The notes: generated by a model from the sequence alone, not told the origin. Counted from the stretch's first letter, positions 1-14,100 are shown. The stretch: 64,000 bases of DNA from Pyrenopolyporus hunteri (GCA_902806595.1 CADCXC010000038.1:434001-498000); one strand, 5' to 3'. Numbers and translations are program-made.

Positions 1-1658
1 ACTCAGAAAGACCGGCACGTAGCCCGATACGGAGCGCGTATTCGCTAGCTCTTTGGGAGGGGGTTTCTGGTTCTAGACACACAGGATGGGAGAGCGGCCT
101 TCAGCCAGTGCACGCCTCCTGTAGCTCTCCTGTAGCTTGCAGCCAGTTGCTGCATTGGACGTTCGCAACGCTACCCTACTGCATACAGGCGAATCTGCAT
201 GTGCACTACTTAGGTATTACGAAGCCAACCTAGGCCAGAGTCGCAGGATTTCTCCGAGCCGCTAGCGACGCAGGTACGACGACATTGGCCTGATGTTATT
301 TACCTTGCCTTGAATGGACCGGTCCAGGATGGAACGGGGTGCTATGTTTAGTTCGACACTCTCCGACAGAGCACATCAGCACATATCTACCATATTACAA
401 CATAGAACGGAAATGTGTATTCTATGAACGGACCTCTCGTATCGAGTTCGCTCAATGTTCACAGACGAATATTACACGGTCCTTGATCCTATAGGAAAAT
501 TAAATAATGAATGAAATCCTCTAGCGAATCGAATCTTATATCACAATTATCACATTCCCAGGAAATAAAACGAAGTCTCCCTATCAACACTGATGAAGAG
601 CAAGCAAGCAAGCCTCAAGTACATCGCCTACCGTTTATATGTATTAGCTCCATTTCTCCTAGAAGGTATACAAAAGTACCTGAGTAGGTACGTATAATAT
701 TCTTATAAACGATCGACATTTGAAGCCGGTCAAACCCTGCGCATCTCGAACGGACCGCCCCCACCAGCCATTCTGAAACAGCAAGGATGCGTTTAGCACA
801 TGCAGTACATGCAGTACACGCATATAATACCCAGTTAAATGCATGTCCGTACATATTAGGAAGTACGTATCTCAACTTAGCCCATAGGTACCTAGGTACC
901 TACGCAGGCTAATCGTCGCAGCGTCGAGCGGTTCACTTTACATTTATTCCACCTATAGTGATAATACTATGTAAACGCAGACCACCCAGGTGAGATCTAC
1001 CTAGGTAGATCCATATCAAAAAAAAAAACCGCTGACGGAAATACACATCACATTACCCTGATGCGGCTAATTCATATAACGCTCGTTAAGAAGAGGGATC
1101 CCGGGAATTCTTTAACCTCCTCAGTTGTTGAAGAGACCGCCTACCCGCCGCTACGGTCCAGATATTGCAGTCCATGTCTCTTATGTGAGATTAACCCTCT
1201 TCTGCCTCTGTCTTCCCCTGCCGAGAATCGCAAATACATATCTGCGTTACTACGTTATATACCCCCTAGGAGTATCCTCTAGGAGGTATACGTTCGGTAG
1301 GATACCAAAGGGGGGCCGAAGGGGCAAAAGGGAGTAATCTGCCATATGCGAGGTAACCCTTCCTCTCAATAAAGACAAAACCGACGCAGGTAGGAAAACT
1401 GCGTTGTGCATACGATATATAATACCTGCTCGTTAGTAAACTACGTGGGTAGGTACTTGGGTAGTTAGTTTCGGTAAGTATCGTAGAGTCGCATTCACAT
1501 CATTCCCATCACCACCGCTCGTCACATTAAAAATTTCGGATGAACGTTCTCTCTAATTCACCAGCCCCAAGAAGCTCGGTGTTCCGGTGACGACGTCCGT
1601 TCGCCGGGTGCTGAGCCCCCAATTTCCCCTGAGCGCAAGGTAGCGCCCGTCACATATC
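1..1658. other. Intergenic, no gene recognised
   Basis: No open frame here has a recognisable protein or a credible exon chain. The stretch holds the dispersed palindrome TAGGTACCTAGGTACCTA near 885-902 and several CCTAGG/TAGG motifs (980-1010, 1440-1470). It lies downstream of the helicase gene that ends at 1659. The left part may belong to a gene outside the window, but nothing in it supports that. Confidence 0.6.
885..902. repeat. TAGGTACCTA palindrome, two overlapping copies
   Basis: Two overlapping copies of the self-complementary decamer TAGGTACCTA. This is the clearest early example of a motif scattered through nearly every intergenic region of the window and several introns (see the findings). 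Confidence 0.8.
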
Positions 1659-4432
1659 TCACGCCTCTATCGATGCCGCATCCACGTAACGGAGATCGGC
1701 GTTGTTCTCGAGCCAGTCCATCCAATTGTTGAGGAACTTGCTGCCCCTATTCCGGGAACGAGGAAGAAACTACTAGTCAGGAACGGGGTTTCTAGAAACT
1801 CGCGCAACGTGGCAACCCGAGGGTCTGAGCGTAAGGCGTGATGGGGACAATCAAATTTAAGGATAGATAGTGTAGATGAGAGATAGGTAGATACCTAGGT
1901 AGGTAGGGAATAATGAAATAGAGGATGGGGATGGATAGATGGACAAACATACCGTCGAACAGTTTCCGAGTCACCCACGACGACCAGCGAGCGTTTGGGC
2001 CTCGTCATCGCAACTAGCACAAACATCGTTAACGAATCTATTTTACGTTGCGGGTAACATATCCGCGTAAGTAAGGCACAAAGAACGACAACTCGACTTA
2101 CCATTCAGGCGGCGCTTCTCGCTCAGGAAGCCAACCTCGCCTTCGGTATTGCTCCTTACTAAACTCACAATGACAGCCTCTTTTTCTCGGCCCTGGAACC
2201 CGTCCACGGAACCGAGCTCGATCCCAGGAAAGGCGTCCTTCAGGGGGGCTAGAAGGCCCAGCTGTGAAGCGTTAGGTAGTTAGCATAGACCCATCAGCTA
2301 GCAACGTCAATAAAAGCCCCCGGTCCGCGTAATTTGGCATCGTGAGAATACCTAGGTAGGCAGGGCCGAAAGGAAAAGGGGCAAAGAACACAAACGCAAA
2401 AACGTACCTGCGCATTATACGGCGTGACGACGGCGATATCCTCCGGTTTGACCCCAGCCTCAACCAGCTTCTTCACATGGTGCCTCACGAGCGCCGCCTC
2501 CATCGGATTGCTCTTGCTCTCGCCGAACAGGGACCTGACGCTAGCCTTCTTCTTCCCCCCGCCACTATCCTTATCCTTATCCCTATCCTCGTCCTCCTCG
2601 CTCTTCTCCGGGAAGTCCCCGCCCTGGGTGTCGATGAAGACGACGGGCTCGCTCGTGTCCTCGGTGTCATGCACGCCGTACGGCAGGTCGCGCAGCAGCC
2701 GGCCCCGCACCGCCTCCGCGGCCACGAGCCGCCCCTCGTATAGCTCGTCCGACGGGAACCGCATGATCTTCTCGTGCATGCGGTACTGCGTCGTGAGCAT
2801 GCGCTTGATGCCCGGGCCGTGGAGGCGGAGCAGGCGGTCGAACAGCGTGGTCTCGAGGCTCGCGCCTTTGATCAACGCATCCCCATTCTCACCCCCTCCT
2901 TCTTCCTTCCCCTTCTCCTTTCCACCTTCTGCCCCAGCCTTGCCACCCTGAGACTTACCCGCCTTCGTCTTCGAATTACTCGACTTCACCGTCGGCGGCA
3001 ACTGCAAGTGATCGCCCGCGCACACCGCCTTCTTCGCCGAGAGCAGCGGGACCCAGCACTGCGCCTCGAGCGCCTGGCTCGCCTCGTCCACGACCACGAC
3101 GTCGAAGCCGCCTCCCCCGGCCGCGGCCGCGGCGGCGCTACGCACGACCTGCGCGCCGCCGGCGCCGTGCAGCGTGGCCAGGACGACCATGCTGCCGCCC
3201 ACGAGCGCGTCGACGCAGCGCCTCTCCCGCTCGCGGAACTCCCTGCGCAGGTCCCTGAGCTCGGCGTACGCGGCGCGGCGGTCGCGGGCGTTGCGCGCCT
3301 TCCGGGCCGCCGCCTGGCGGGCGTCCATGTCGGCGCGGACGTCGCGCACGATGAGCCCGGCCTCGGACGTCTGCGTCAGCACGTCGAGCGAGTGCGCGAG
3401 GACCGAGGGCAGCAGCCGCGCCGGGTGGCCCAGGCGCACGATGGGCACGCGCGGGTGCGCGGCCGAGAGGCGCTCGACGATGTTGTCGACGGAGATGTTG
3501 GAGGGCCCGCACACGAGCACGCGCTGGTTGCGCGTGACGAGTTGCAGGATGAGTTCGATGAGGGTGTGCGTTTTGCCGGTCTGGGTTGGGGTGGGAGAGG
3601 TGGTTAGTTAGCGTTTATATAGGAATATAGGCACAAATATATAGGTACCTATATATCGAGCCCGTATATAATAATGTAGGGAGCGAGAAATAGGGGTAGG
3701 TAGGTAGGTACTCACCCCAGGCGGACCGTGAATCAGCGCGATCTCCTTAGACGCGAGCGCGAACCTAATAGCATCTTTCTGGGAGTCGTTCAGCGTCGGA
3801 TCGAACCACTCGATCTTGCCCTCGCCGAACTCCGGGTCCTTTGCGAGATCCGCCGACACGGGCGACGGGGCCTCAAGGCCGAACAGCACGCGCATGAAAG
3901 TCGAGTACTCGGACTGAGGCATGTCGCGCAGCCGCTCCATAGTCTGGTTCATGCGGCGGTAGGTAACGTCGTCGGCCAGCTTGACGATCCAGACGCGGCC
4001 GCCGAACGACACCGCATCTTCCTTGTCCTCGTCGACGGCGACAGCGATGGTGTCTTTCTTGATCCTGGTGACGACACCCCTGGCGCCCTTGCGCTCCAGG
4101 TCCTTGATCTCGCGCTTCTTGGCGCTGCCGGCGGGCTGCTCCGAGACGAGCACGATGTCGCCCGTGCGGATGCCGTGCTCGGGGAGCTCGCCGGTGCCGG
4201 AAGTTGCGCTGTCCGGAGCGAGCTCGAGGACCGTTCTCCCGCCTAGACCCGTCCGTTGCGATGAGACGACTAAGTTGGTGACGGCGAGGCCGGCGCGCTG
4301 GAGAGAGGCGGGACTCGTGCCGGAGATGAGGCCGCTGGTCTCGCTGATCTCGCTCCGCAGTTCGGCGTCCAGAAGCGCCAGCTGAGTTCGGGCAAAGGCC
4401 GGCACGTCGACCACCTGGGTTAGGAGCGACAT
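1659..4432 (-). CDS. HCS1: Upf1-like DNA helicase, HCS1/IGHMBP2 family
   Basis: Predicted superfamily 1B 5'-3' DNA/RNA helicase of the type known as DNA polymerase alpha-associated helicase A in yeast and IGHMBP2 (SMUBP-2) in animals. Five exons read on the minus strand: 4432-3716, 3580-2408, 2261-2102, 2013-1953 and 1746-1659. All junctions are GT-AG and in phase, giving 732 residues. Intron 1 splits the Walker A motif: exon 1 ends in GPPG and exon 2 begins TGKT (residues 236-243). Motif II is DEASQ near residue 404, followed by GDHLQLPPT, the motif QYRMHEKIMRFP and the C-terminal VDGFQGREKEAVIVSLVRS and RRLNVAMTRPKRSLVVVGD. A Lys/Glu/Gly-rich low-complexity insert lies between LPPTVKS and LETTLFDRLL. 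Introns 1, 2 and 4 carry TAGGTA/CCTAGG repeats. The start is the first ATG of the long first exon. The N-terminal half matches the family's beta-barrel/stalk region only in general character. Confidence 0.93.
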
Positions 4433-4918
4433 GGTCGGCTGGGCTGGTCTGGGCTCACTTCACACAGGTCGATGGGACACGGCCTGCGTCATCAGAGCTA
4501 GGGCTATTGATTGGATCGGAAGATTTCAGTGATATATTTACCGTTAACGTGAAAAGAATATGAAACCTACTTCGATCCGGCTTTTACCCAGAGTCGGATA
4601 GGTTGTCGGATAGGTTGGTGGTGGAGATGTAGTTATTCGTAGATGGACATAGCAAGTTGTAAGTGGTGAAAAGTTTAGTGGAGTCAAGTTTTGCTCGAGT
4701 GTTTGGGATAATGGACAATACAATTCAAGTCTCATTACTGCACGTGGACGAAGCACGGCAGCCACCAAAATTTCACGACAACCACTAAAGTCTACCATGG
4801 GTTTACAATTTTCCAGGTATATCGTCGAATTGTCCATCCGACACGGAGTTTTCATTAATCCTAAGCCCCATGATTCTTGGATGCCATCATCATTCCAGAC
4901 GCCCACCCCAGTCATAGA
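4433..4918. other. Spacer between HCS1 start and DUF202 gene end
   Basis: 486 bp between two genes that both read leftward. It should hold the HCS1 promoter and 5' leader and the DUF202 3' end. The frames here are short and without family resemblance. Confidence 0.5.
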
Positions 4919-6037
4919 TCAGCCGGATATGTCCGTAGGTTGCGTAAATAAGACCACAAACAAGCTGACCACTATGAGAGCGCACGCGATAATCGAGACT
5001 ATCACTATGGTCCCCCTCGAGGCGGGGAATTTCCCTTTTATCACCCACTGCTGGCCCTGGTAATATCTACGGTATCCCAACAACAGAACTATTATGGATA
5101 TGCCTATGAACGTAGCGCCCAGCGGCTTTCCTGTGCGCCGGATCGTATGGAAGCGAGGGTCGTCTGGCTCCGTCGACATGTTTAGACGGAATAATTGGGT
5201 GATAGCTATCCCGATAGACGCGAATGAGAGCGACGTCCGCAGCCAGGCAAGAAACGTCCGCTCTAATCCCAAACCGTTAGTCGCAAAACCGAGACAGTAT
5301 TCGACTCGGACGTACCCAGAGCCAAATGATCCCTAGCCACGCTTCCTTTATTCTCTAGCTCTATCGACCATAGGCCGCTGAAATAATCCTTCAACCAATT
5401 CTTCTTCTCGTCCGTGTGATGAGCTGTGCCGTTGGTCGCAGGACGGTCAGGTTCCGATTGCTGGGTAGGTCGTCTATTTCTCGGACCAGGTGACATTCGT
5501 GTACTCTGGTAGTTGGGCGCGCTGCCCCGCGCAGTGGCGATGCTCGTGGTCTCGTCGGGTCCGCCATCGTCTTCGCGTTCTGGCAGGCGCTGGAAGCTCA
5601 TCCTCGGGCTGCGTCCAGACGTCTGCGTACCAATCGTATCGGCGCGTTCTCTGGCTGTCTGATAACGGAAAAAGCTTTTGTCAGAGCACCTTATCGGGGG
5701 AGTACAGAGGGCCTAAACGCAAGGGAGTTTCGGAGGGCCGGTTGTTATTGTTTCTTTTTTTGTTTGCTTCTTTTTCTTGTTCCCTCTCTTCTCTTTTCTT
5801 TACTTTTTTATTTCTTTATTTTTCTTCCTTATCCCCCGATATCTCTTCCCAGGCCAATTGAAACTCGCAACTCAACCCCCGATTTTGTGGTACGGTATGC
5901 TTACGAACCTCTAGAATGCCGTTGATTCTGTCGTGCGAAGATAATCTCGACAGCGAGCGGTCTGTCAGAGGTGACGATCCTCGCAGATTGGCAGCAGATG
6001 GTCCCACTGTCGGGGAACGCCCGGAGGCGGAGGCCAT
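4919..6037 (-). CDS. DUF202-domain three-helix membrane protein
   Basis: Small integral membrane protein of the DUF202 (PF02656) family, a fold shared with the Vtc1 subunit of the vacuolar polyphosphate polymerase and with bacterial YidH. Proposed exons: 6037-5909, 5658-5316 and 5262-4919, giving 271 residues. The last junction is strong: GTACGT donor, GACTAAC branch, TTAG acceptor, a 53-nt intron that restores ARDHLALERTFLAWLRTSLS. Three hydrophobic helices follow: FASIGIAITQLF, GATFIGISIIVLLLGY and IVIVSIIACALIVVSLFVVLF. The first 150 residues are polar and probably disordered. The first intron (250 nt, donor GTTCGT, acceptor TTATCAG) is less certain, because the donor is weak and the intron is very purine-rich on the sense strand. 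If it is wrong, the protein would start at the ATG at 5601. Location (vacuole or other membrane) is not visible from sequence. Confidence 0.78.
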
Positions 6038-8858
6038 CCCCTCGTACCGTATGGATTATTGGGGTACCGCGATGCTGGTCGAGTGAGGAAAAAAGAGGGA
6101 AAAAAGAAAAAGACGAATTCAATGCCTCGGCGCGCAAATCTACGCCAGCGCAAATGCTAAATTGTTGAACGTATCGATAATCGATGATGTTTTGTTAGCT
6201 CGGATGATACAATAGGTACCTAGCTTAGGTAGGTACCTAGCTACGGGCCTATAAGAGGCACCTAGAGGTAATTAAGCTTAATGCTCTGCTACCCATATAG
6301 AGCTTAGGTCGATGACCTACACTAAGCAACCATCCTAACGGTCTTGCCTCATGTATTGTCTCGCAAACTGTTACGTCACTAGGTACCTAAGCTTGTGCAT
6401 GGTGTACCTGGAAGCCCCCCGAAATCGCGCCGATCTCTTAGGTACTCCTCACTTCGCATCTGAATGCCGCGGATGTACCTACTACGTCGTATAGCCAAGC
6501 CAGCGACGACATCTTCTACATAACATAACGCTGAAGTCGACATATAATTCGAGTTCTATTTATCCGCAGTTACAACGTGAACTGAACAGAGAAATGTGTC
6601 TTGATCTATTCTACTTGTATATTTTGAGTCGCATCGATATTCCGTGGAAATGCCCAGGTTATAAAGTTGGTTGCTAGCTTTATAGGTGATTAGTTCTATT
6701 ATACTGACATGTCATGTCGCTATCAACAGGTCACATTATATATGATACAACCTACGTATTCATACCAAGGCAAGGCGTCATAGTCGACGAACATTTACTA
6801 CCTCCAGAGAATATATTATAAAATACAAAAGGGAACTGATTTTATAGTAGACTAAAACAGTAACGTTAAGTATTAGAAAGGGCGTTATAATCAACTTGAT
6901 AGGCGTGAGGCATAGCGATATGCTCCTCGAACCACACCCGAGTCTGTCAGCCCTAGGGAATAGAGAAGTAGATATAACAAACATATAAATCAATCTACAT
7001 CGCGAGTATTACCTGAACGCCTGGATACACTCTTTATAAAATAAGACTCCAGCGTTATCTGAACGTACCCGTCCCTTTCCATTTGCTCTGCTAGCTACCG
7101 AGACTTGATAACATCTCTCGGGATGGTATATATCAACGCTATATACATTCAATTCTGTTTCATATTCTAGAGAATAAAGCTTCTAATATAGTAACAGTTT
7201 TCCAAAGCATCAAGGAGGTCAACAGAAACGTAAAGCCTCGCAGCCGTATATAGACTTGAGTAAAAACAATGCAGTAGATTAAGGAAGCCAACAACATGAG
7301 TGAAAAGATTTAAGTTCCCTTTATCTAAGAAGCGCCCTGGTATGTAACACGCCCGGATGAATAGTTGTGTGTACCATCATCTCCCGCTTTTGCTTTTTCA
7401 TATAAAACACCGCAAGACTAAAGTCATCTACGCCGTTGACACCTCTCCGCCAAACCGCCACATCCCCATAGCGCCTGGAATTTAAGCTGCGTCCAACCAA
7501 GCCGTTTACTGTAGAAACTTATCAGCTGTGGCTATCGACGATAATATCTCACCGAGGCCGGTATATATACAATGCCTAGGGCCGAAATAGGATTATAAAT
7601 TCAACTCCAGTCTAGATCATTTAAGTACATATGCCCGGAGGCGCCGTGTAACTGATCAGTTTATATCGACTTAGTTATTTCTATCATCCAAGACCAATAC
7701 GTAAGGCGCGCATCTAAAAGTAGGTATAAGCCTTGCCTCTAAAGCCTTGCTATGCCGTCGTTATGATAGTTGTGCGAAGGAGTACGTTAGTCATTCCTCC
7801 CTTCTATCCTCTCATAGATTTGATATTAATAGGTATCTTAGCCCAAAGCAAGATCCGCCCCAAGAACTGACAAATCGCACTCAGCTAGCACATACGTATT
7901 CGCCGCAGCCCGGCGCGGACGGCACGACCTAGCCACCTCCAACCACCTATCTTCTTTTTATATTAAGCGGGCTAGGCAGCTTAGTACGCACCTACCCATT
8001 AACTCCGCGCGGTCCGACGTAGGCGGCCGCCCATATCGTCCGTCCCGACAAGCTACATATAGGGTATGTAGGTAGATCGTCATATCAGGTTGGCGGCCTG
8101 GGTACCTTTAGCTGGCAAGAACACGCGGGTGTCCAGAAACCCGGGGCCGCGATGTCTCAGACAACTGTCGCGGCCCCCCGTTCCCCTCCCCCCCTCCCCA
8201 AGACAGAGAAATGAAGCAAAAAAAGAAAAGGGTGGGGAAAAAAGGAAGAGAACGAGGGCAGCAAGACATGAGAGAAGCTTGTTTTCTTGGGTAGGTTCGT
8301 CGGACGAGGGGTCCTCGTGGCGCCAAAGAGGCAAAATAAGGTCTGACTTATTGCTGTTCGCCTTGTCTCGAATATGATCTGCATGCGTGGTGTTGCGTAT
8401 GCGTGTCTCTCCCACCTCTCTTATCCTCTCTCCGCGAACCCATCCCTCTTTACCTAGCTACAGCTATAGACCCAGCCACCCCAAGGGCCCGGAGTACGGG
8501 ATTGTGCGCATTCGCTCACCTGCCTACGGTGTGCGTACGCCTCCTCGCATACCTGCCTTCCACAGACACGAACATGCACACACGCACACACACATACGTC
8601 CATACATACATACCTAGGTAAGTAGGTACATATTCACTAGAAAATGGGAGTCACATATCGCTAGCTATCCGGATTGGGCTCTCCTCGTGCTCCCCAGACC
8701 GAGACATGGGAGGGAGGGCAATATAAACTACGAGCGTTCTGGTTCGACGCAATACGACGAGGTGAGTAATTCCTAACCCGCTAGGCGTAAGTTGGTATCT
8801 AATCTAATCTAAGGCTCCTACACATGTTATATAGGCAGAGATAGGTAAACTAGGAGGG

Positions 8859-8976
8859 TGCCTAGGTAGGTAAGTAGGTAGGTAGGTAGATAAGCGGACG
8901 GACAGATTTACGGCCTGTCTAACCTCACGCTTCTTACGGACTCCTGACTACCTACCTACCTAGGTACCTACCTCAC
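8859..8976. repeat. Inverted pair of (TAGG)n / (CCTA)n tracts
   Basis: A TAGG-rich tract at about 8859-8893 is followed some 55 bp later by a complementary CCTA-rich tract at about 8949-8976. The two arms could pair into a hairpin. Both arms contain the CCTAGGTA unit common in this window. Confidence 0.65.
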
Positions 8977-11900
8977 CTATCTAACTTACCAACTTGGAGA
9001 CACTCGCCTTACGTGGCACAGAAGGCAGGAGACTACATGTATTTCGGTGCTCTTTGGACTGCGTCAGACACTACGAGCTTAATCGCTATGGCTTCGTAGC
9101 CGGGGCTTGGTCGTGGCGCCGTCCGTTGATTCGCGTCAACTCACACACGGGCTGTCTTGGCTAGTTGCTGCGAGATCATATAACACCATCCGTCCATGGT
9201 TTTAGGTAAGAGACCGACGCCGTCTCACCCGAGCTTAAGACTTCAAGTAATAGTCTGAGTGGTTTTTGCCCTGTTTCCATTTGTACAGATTTAGGTATGT
9301 CTTCCCGCTCTCCAACCTGGCTTTATGACTTATATTAAACCCTCTTTACGCAAGCACTCACTTCATGGGGCAAAGATCGCTCTCCCTACATGTCTCTAAG
9401 GGTTCTAAGTACCTCATGTTAAAATCGACATCGTGCGGTCTGGTGACAGGACCATGACCACATCGTATCACATTTGTGGTATACGGTGGTGGTGATGATA
9501 ATAGTGTGCTCGTTAGCATGACAAATCGTCGTTGCAATTACGTAGACTGAGAAACCAGTCTGACTGACAGCTATCTAAGATCTACGCAATACACTCTACA
9601 CCCTATCGAGAGAATGGATGGCTATAGTATGAGGGATACGCGGGTGATAGTGAAGATCTACCCATTCTGAGATTGGAAATATCTTTCGAGTAACCTGATA
9701 GCAGGTCTTTGAGTAGATTTCATAATCATTCAACAGATGGCATTTGACCAGTCGGAATTCCCAACGATGACGACGGACTGTAGTATTGGACGAGTTCTTA
9801 CTAACCACCTACCTTAATATCCCAAAGCAAGCTGATAATCATCAAAGGAGATAATAACCCGTGTCAATCGTTGCGAATGACACGTTTCTACGGGCTATAG
9901 TCCGGGGAAGCGAGAAAAAAATGATAAGCAACATGTCAGAATGGCCGTCAGGGGTACGAAAAGTGCCGAAGGTTTCCTCGGTGTAACGCCATGACAGAGC
10001 GGTTATCCTAGGCGCGGTAGGGGCGCCTGCGATGCTTTTCGGAGCTCACCTGGCTGGATGACTCGAGGAATATTGAACTGAGGTCTGGGACCTGACGGTT
10101 ACCAGGGAAGAATAGGATGCGGCATGGTAAAATGATACGCAGCGGATCCCAAATCGAGGCGTCAGCAATCACTTGCTTTGAGGTTTCACCGCGTTAGGAG
10201 CAGCACCACCACCACCATCATCGTTACCATGATCAGCCATGGACCGACCGTAAAGGGTAACCACAGAGCAGCTGTCATCCTTCCTCCACGAGTTGACACG
10301 AGATGGTGCCATGTTATAATAGTATATTCGACTCGTAGGATTGATGTGGGTGAGATTGGGACTTGGCCGATGACATCTGGACGGTTTGATGCCCGTCAGA
10401 AGTTAAACTTGGGGTTGGTATTACGTGTTACGGTGGCAGCTGGCTTTACTGTAGCGGGAGATCGACCGCGAGCGGAAGATGTCAAGATGGCGGCCAGAAC
10501 CAAAGGTTAGTCTTATCATGGCTGCCATATGACTCCATCCTGCGAGACTGAGCGGGATTGCCACCCGCACACAGTATATACCTGGACAGTCCCAACTTCT
10601 GGTAAGGGAAAGTGTGCTCAGCGTCCTAACCCGATGGGAATCGCGCAAATTCTGCCGGCTCACCGCCAATATTTTCATTCCAACATAGAGATACCTATAG
10701 CGGACCACGGGGCGGGTAGGTAGCCTTGTCATGGAGTTGCTGCGGCGACTGACCGACTATTTCTCCGTACTGTATACCTATGCAGGTCTATGTATATCGT
10801 CTGTTTATAGCGCGGTTAGCTGGCACGACGAAGACGTAGGATCCAACGTAGCCTTAATCCCGAGCTGTTGGAAAAAGGTCTACGACCGTCCAAGTTGGTT
10901 GGGTAGGATAGTATCGAAAGCGAAGGTAGGTCAGCAAACCTCTGGTCAACGGCCAATAGGCAAGACCAGAAAGCTGCTCTAATTAGACATCTGTATGTCA
11001 AAATAGAGCGTAAGCGTGCTAAGCTGTATAAGGACTCTGAGCTGCGTAGATAACGTGCTCTATGTGGACTGAGAATCTTGCGACGGGGTCCAAGAAAGGA
11101 TCGAGATACATATTGTGTCAGCGAGCGTACGTACGGTAGCTCCTCGAAAGGTACCCTACTGGCGAGCCGTGCCGCATTGGGGCTTTACTTCATTGGAGCA
11201 ACTCTGCATGCAGATTCCCTCCGCATCTACCTAATTTACTAGATCGGATTCCACGGCAAAGCAAAGAATCATAGGCTGCTTGATGCGAAACGTTGTGTAG
11301 TACCGAATCCTGTCCGAACAAAGACGGTAAGCGGCGGCATCGAGCTGAACTGTGCTCTTCGTGTGCGACACAATCAAATGCAGCTGCGGAGAAAGAGGGC
11401 AAGCAACAATCCGCATCCATCTACTACTCTTTTTCAGTCTCAACTGAATCTGCTTACCCCAAAAGCGGGAGGATCATAGTACTTCGGTGTTAGGTTAGAC
11501 GACGTAGGCTTGTTCGCCCGCTGATTCGCTGGGTTGAGCCGTGGTTAGAGGATTCCGCGATCTCGCCGCGTTTGTAAAGTAATGCCAACCCTAATTAAAT
11601 GACGGGCATAGCCGGGGTTTGCTGCGCCTCTGGGTTCATGCAATCACATCTCGTAGATATGTAGATGGCGACCTCCAATTCTGCGCGAATCCCACTCTCG
11701 TCGGTGAGATCTATTGGCGGGTTTGACGGCTCTCATGATCCTTTCGAGGTCTATGAAGACCTAGCAAGGCATGACCCTTCGCCTGGGTAAGAGTGCTGAA
11801 GGATGTCGATGTAGACATTCATCCAGAGGGCATGGCACGGCAATGGCGAGCGGGGGAAGAGGCACAGCCTACGAGACTCTCCAGTGAGAGGATCCATAGC

Positions 11901-14048
11901 CATGACTTGTAGGGGTCCTCGGACTGCATGTTCGTGGCGGGTGGTGGCAGAGGGACAAGGCTAGTGGCGATAGGCTGTGCCGTAGACTGGAAGTGATTGC
12001 GCGCGTGTGTAGGCTCACCGGCTTCGTCTCCGAGACGTGTTGGTAGTTTTGTTGCCTGTGGAAGTTGGAATCGCAAAGTCCTATGTAATTCTAAGTTACA
12101 AAGCTCGATGCTTTGGAAACAGTGTGCTTCGCCCCGAATTCTTCGGCCATCGTGGCTACTTATCCGAATTGCACCACAAGAGGCGGCACCCTGACTTCCC
12201 ATATACCATAGTACCAGTGGCAATGCCGTACGGTTAAGGCGAAAATACGTGGCCTGGATCTCACGAGTTCGGGCGAGCGTCTCGTCAACTCAGGGACGCA
12301 TTGCAGCGATTGCAACCCATCGCTACATAATGCTTTGGCTTCAGGCAGGGCGTGATCATTCGTCCGACTCCAACACCTAGCCGCGTTGCAATAGGAAGGT
12401 TGTGTTACCCGTTATCAGCGGCCGATACAAAAGAGGCTTCAAGACGGAGAAGTGAGTTTCATCGACTCTTAACATCTTGCAAATATAGCAGGTACATTTG
12501 ATAGGCCAGCTTGGGGGAACACGTGGGATGGAGGGTTAACTCGGTGATACTGACTTGCAACCAAACGTCAGCTATACTAGAAGAGGTTAATGCTTCCTGC
12601 GAACCAAATTTCGAGACAGTTACGGTGAGTACTGCCCAGTGGCGGCATTTGCTCGAACGTTACATCCATTCATACTCTAGTATAGCACTGGCCTCTTCAC
12701 TTGACCGAGACCGAGGAAGGGGGTTGCTGGTGAGCATACGTTGAATGTCCGTGAGGCATATGATACTCAGTATGTAGTGAAGCATGCCGCCATGCTTAAG
12801 CGAATATGTGACTATACACGCCGTTACGTATCTGCGTGTGGTAACTTCCATTCGTTTTGGGGGTGGGAGAACTTGTGAGGCTCTGTTCGCCTCGTTATCA
12901 TCGTTATCATACTGTACCTATCGTAAACGTCCAAACACCGAAGAAAAATTTCATGAGCCCTTGCTAGTTATCTGAATCCTTGATGATAAACCCCACGGAA
13001 TTGGGTCCCCGGGACACCCGCTCGCCGCCATCCGTCACGGACGAACGGCCCCACGAGAGGGATCAGGAGCGTGTACTGTTTTGCCTGCGTTGCCGGCGCC
13101 TTGCCTCGCTGCGGCCGTTGTGTGGGAGATGAAGATCTGCCCTTTTCCTGGCCTTGGGACCCTGGCGGTAATTGCCGATTCGGGGCGGCATTGACTCAAC
13201 TGCTTGGATGGTAGAAGAGAAAATAAAGAGAGAGGCCGGGTTGGAAGTTGGTCTAAGATCGTCGTAAGCGAGATCGTCGTACCCGAGAGATGGCGCGGAA
13301 AAAAGCGTGGCGTTGCTTTTGAACGCTAGAGACAGTAGTAGATGGGGGGGCCTTCTCTCGGGCCTTTGTGGTGGAATCTCGCAAGCACGACAATCGATCA
13401 CCTGAGCATGTTCTCCGTCAAGACGCGATTGGGTAAGAGTTTTACGTATAACATGATGTTGGGGCTGAAGCTCTCCGTGTAGGAAATAACAAGTCGTTCG
13501 GGCCGCGTCCTCACGGTGAAGGGCTTCTGTGGTTCCAGCGAACGGGAGGTGGAGAACAAATAGTTCCGACGGATATGATACGAGAGATGTCCCGGTGAGC
13601 CTAGACTATGAAATGATCTAGGATTATTTTGACGGTGTCCGGGTACCCAGGCAAGCCCAGGTAGTCGAAGCTGGGTCGGCTGATATTAGAATGTTCTATC
13701 GTAGGTTTTAGAAGTATCCGTGCCTATGGCTCTGGGACGATAGAACTACAGATTCGAGGGTTTAGGAAATTAAAACCGCCGACGAACAGCGGGGCTCGGC
13801 ATTGTTACGCGACAGAATTAGGAAATAAGAAGATGGAATTATAGGTGGAGGCCAAAATTTCGAGGCGGGCTGGCGGGTTGTACGCTATGCATTTCCTAAT
13901 AACGGGGAGGGGAGGAGGGGCCTTCATAATCTGAGGTTAATATTATACAATAGTAATAGGGAACGTACCTGGGTTGCGAAGCTCACACAGACCTTCTTTC
14001 CCTCTCTGTTCGCCTCGCTTAACGGATAACGATAAGTTAGTCTCAGTG

Positions 14049-14100
14049 TCTTAGGTACCTAGGTACCTTGGTAGGTACCTACATGTAGGTATTCCTACCT
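14049..14100. repeat. Cluster of TAGGTACCTA palindromes
   Basis: Three GGTACC-centred units in tandem (TTAGGTACCTAGGTACCTTGG then GTAGGTACCTAC), followed by ATGTAGGTATTCCTACC. This is the densest cluster of the dispersed repeat in the desert. Confidence 0.75.

Noticed and set aside
1250..1290. Imperfect inverted repeat around CCCCTAGGAG ... CTCTAGGAGG as a possible terminator or MITE
   Set aside because: Short, imperfect and explained by the common CCTAGG motif.
2774..3607. 277-codon plus-strand frame across the helicase gene
   Set aside because: It is the antisense shadow of the GC-rich second exon of HCS1; its Arg/Ala-rich composition is typical of such shadows.
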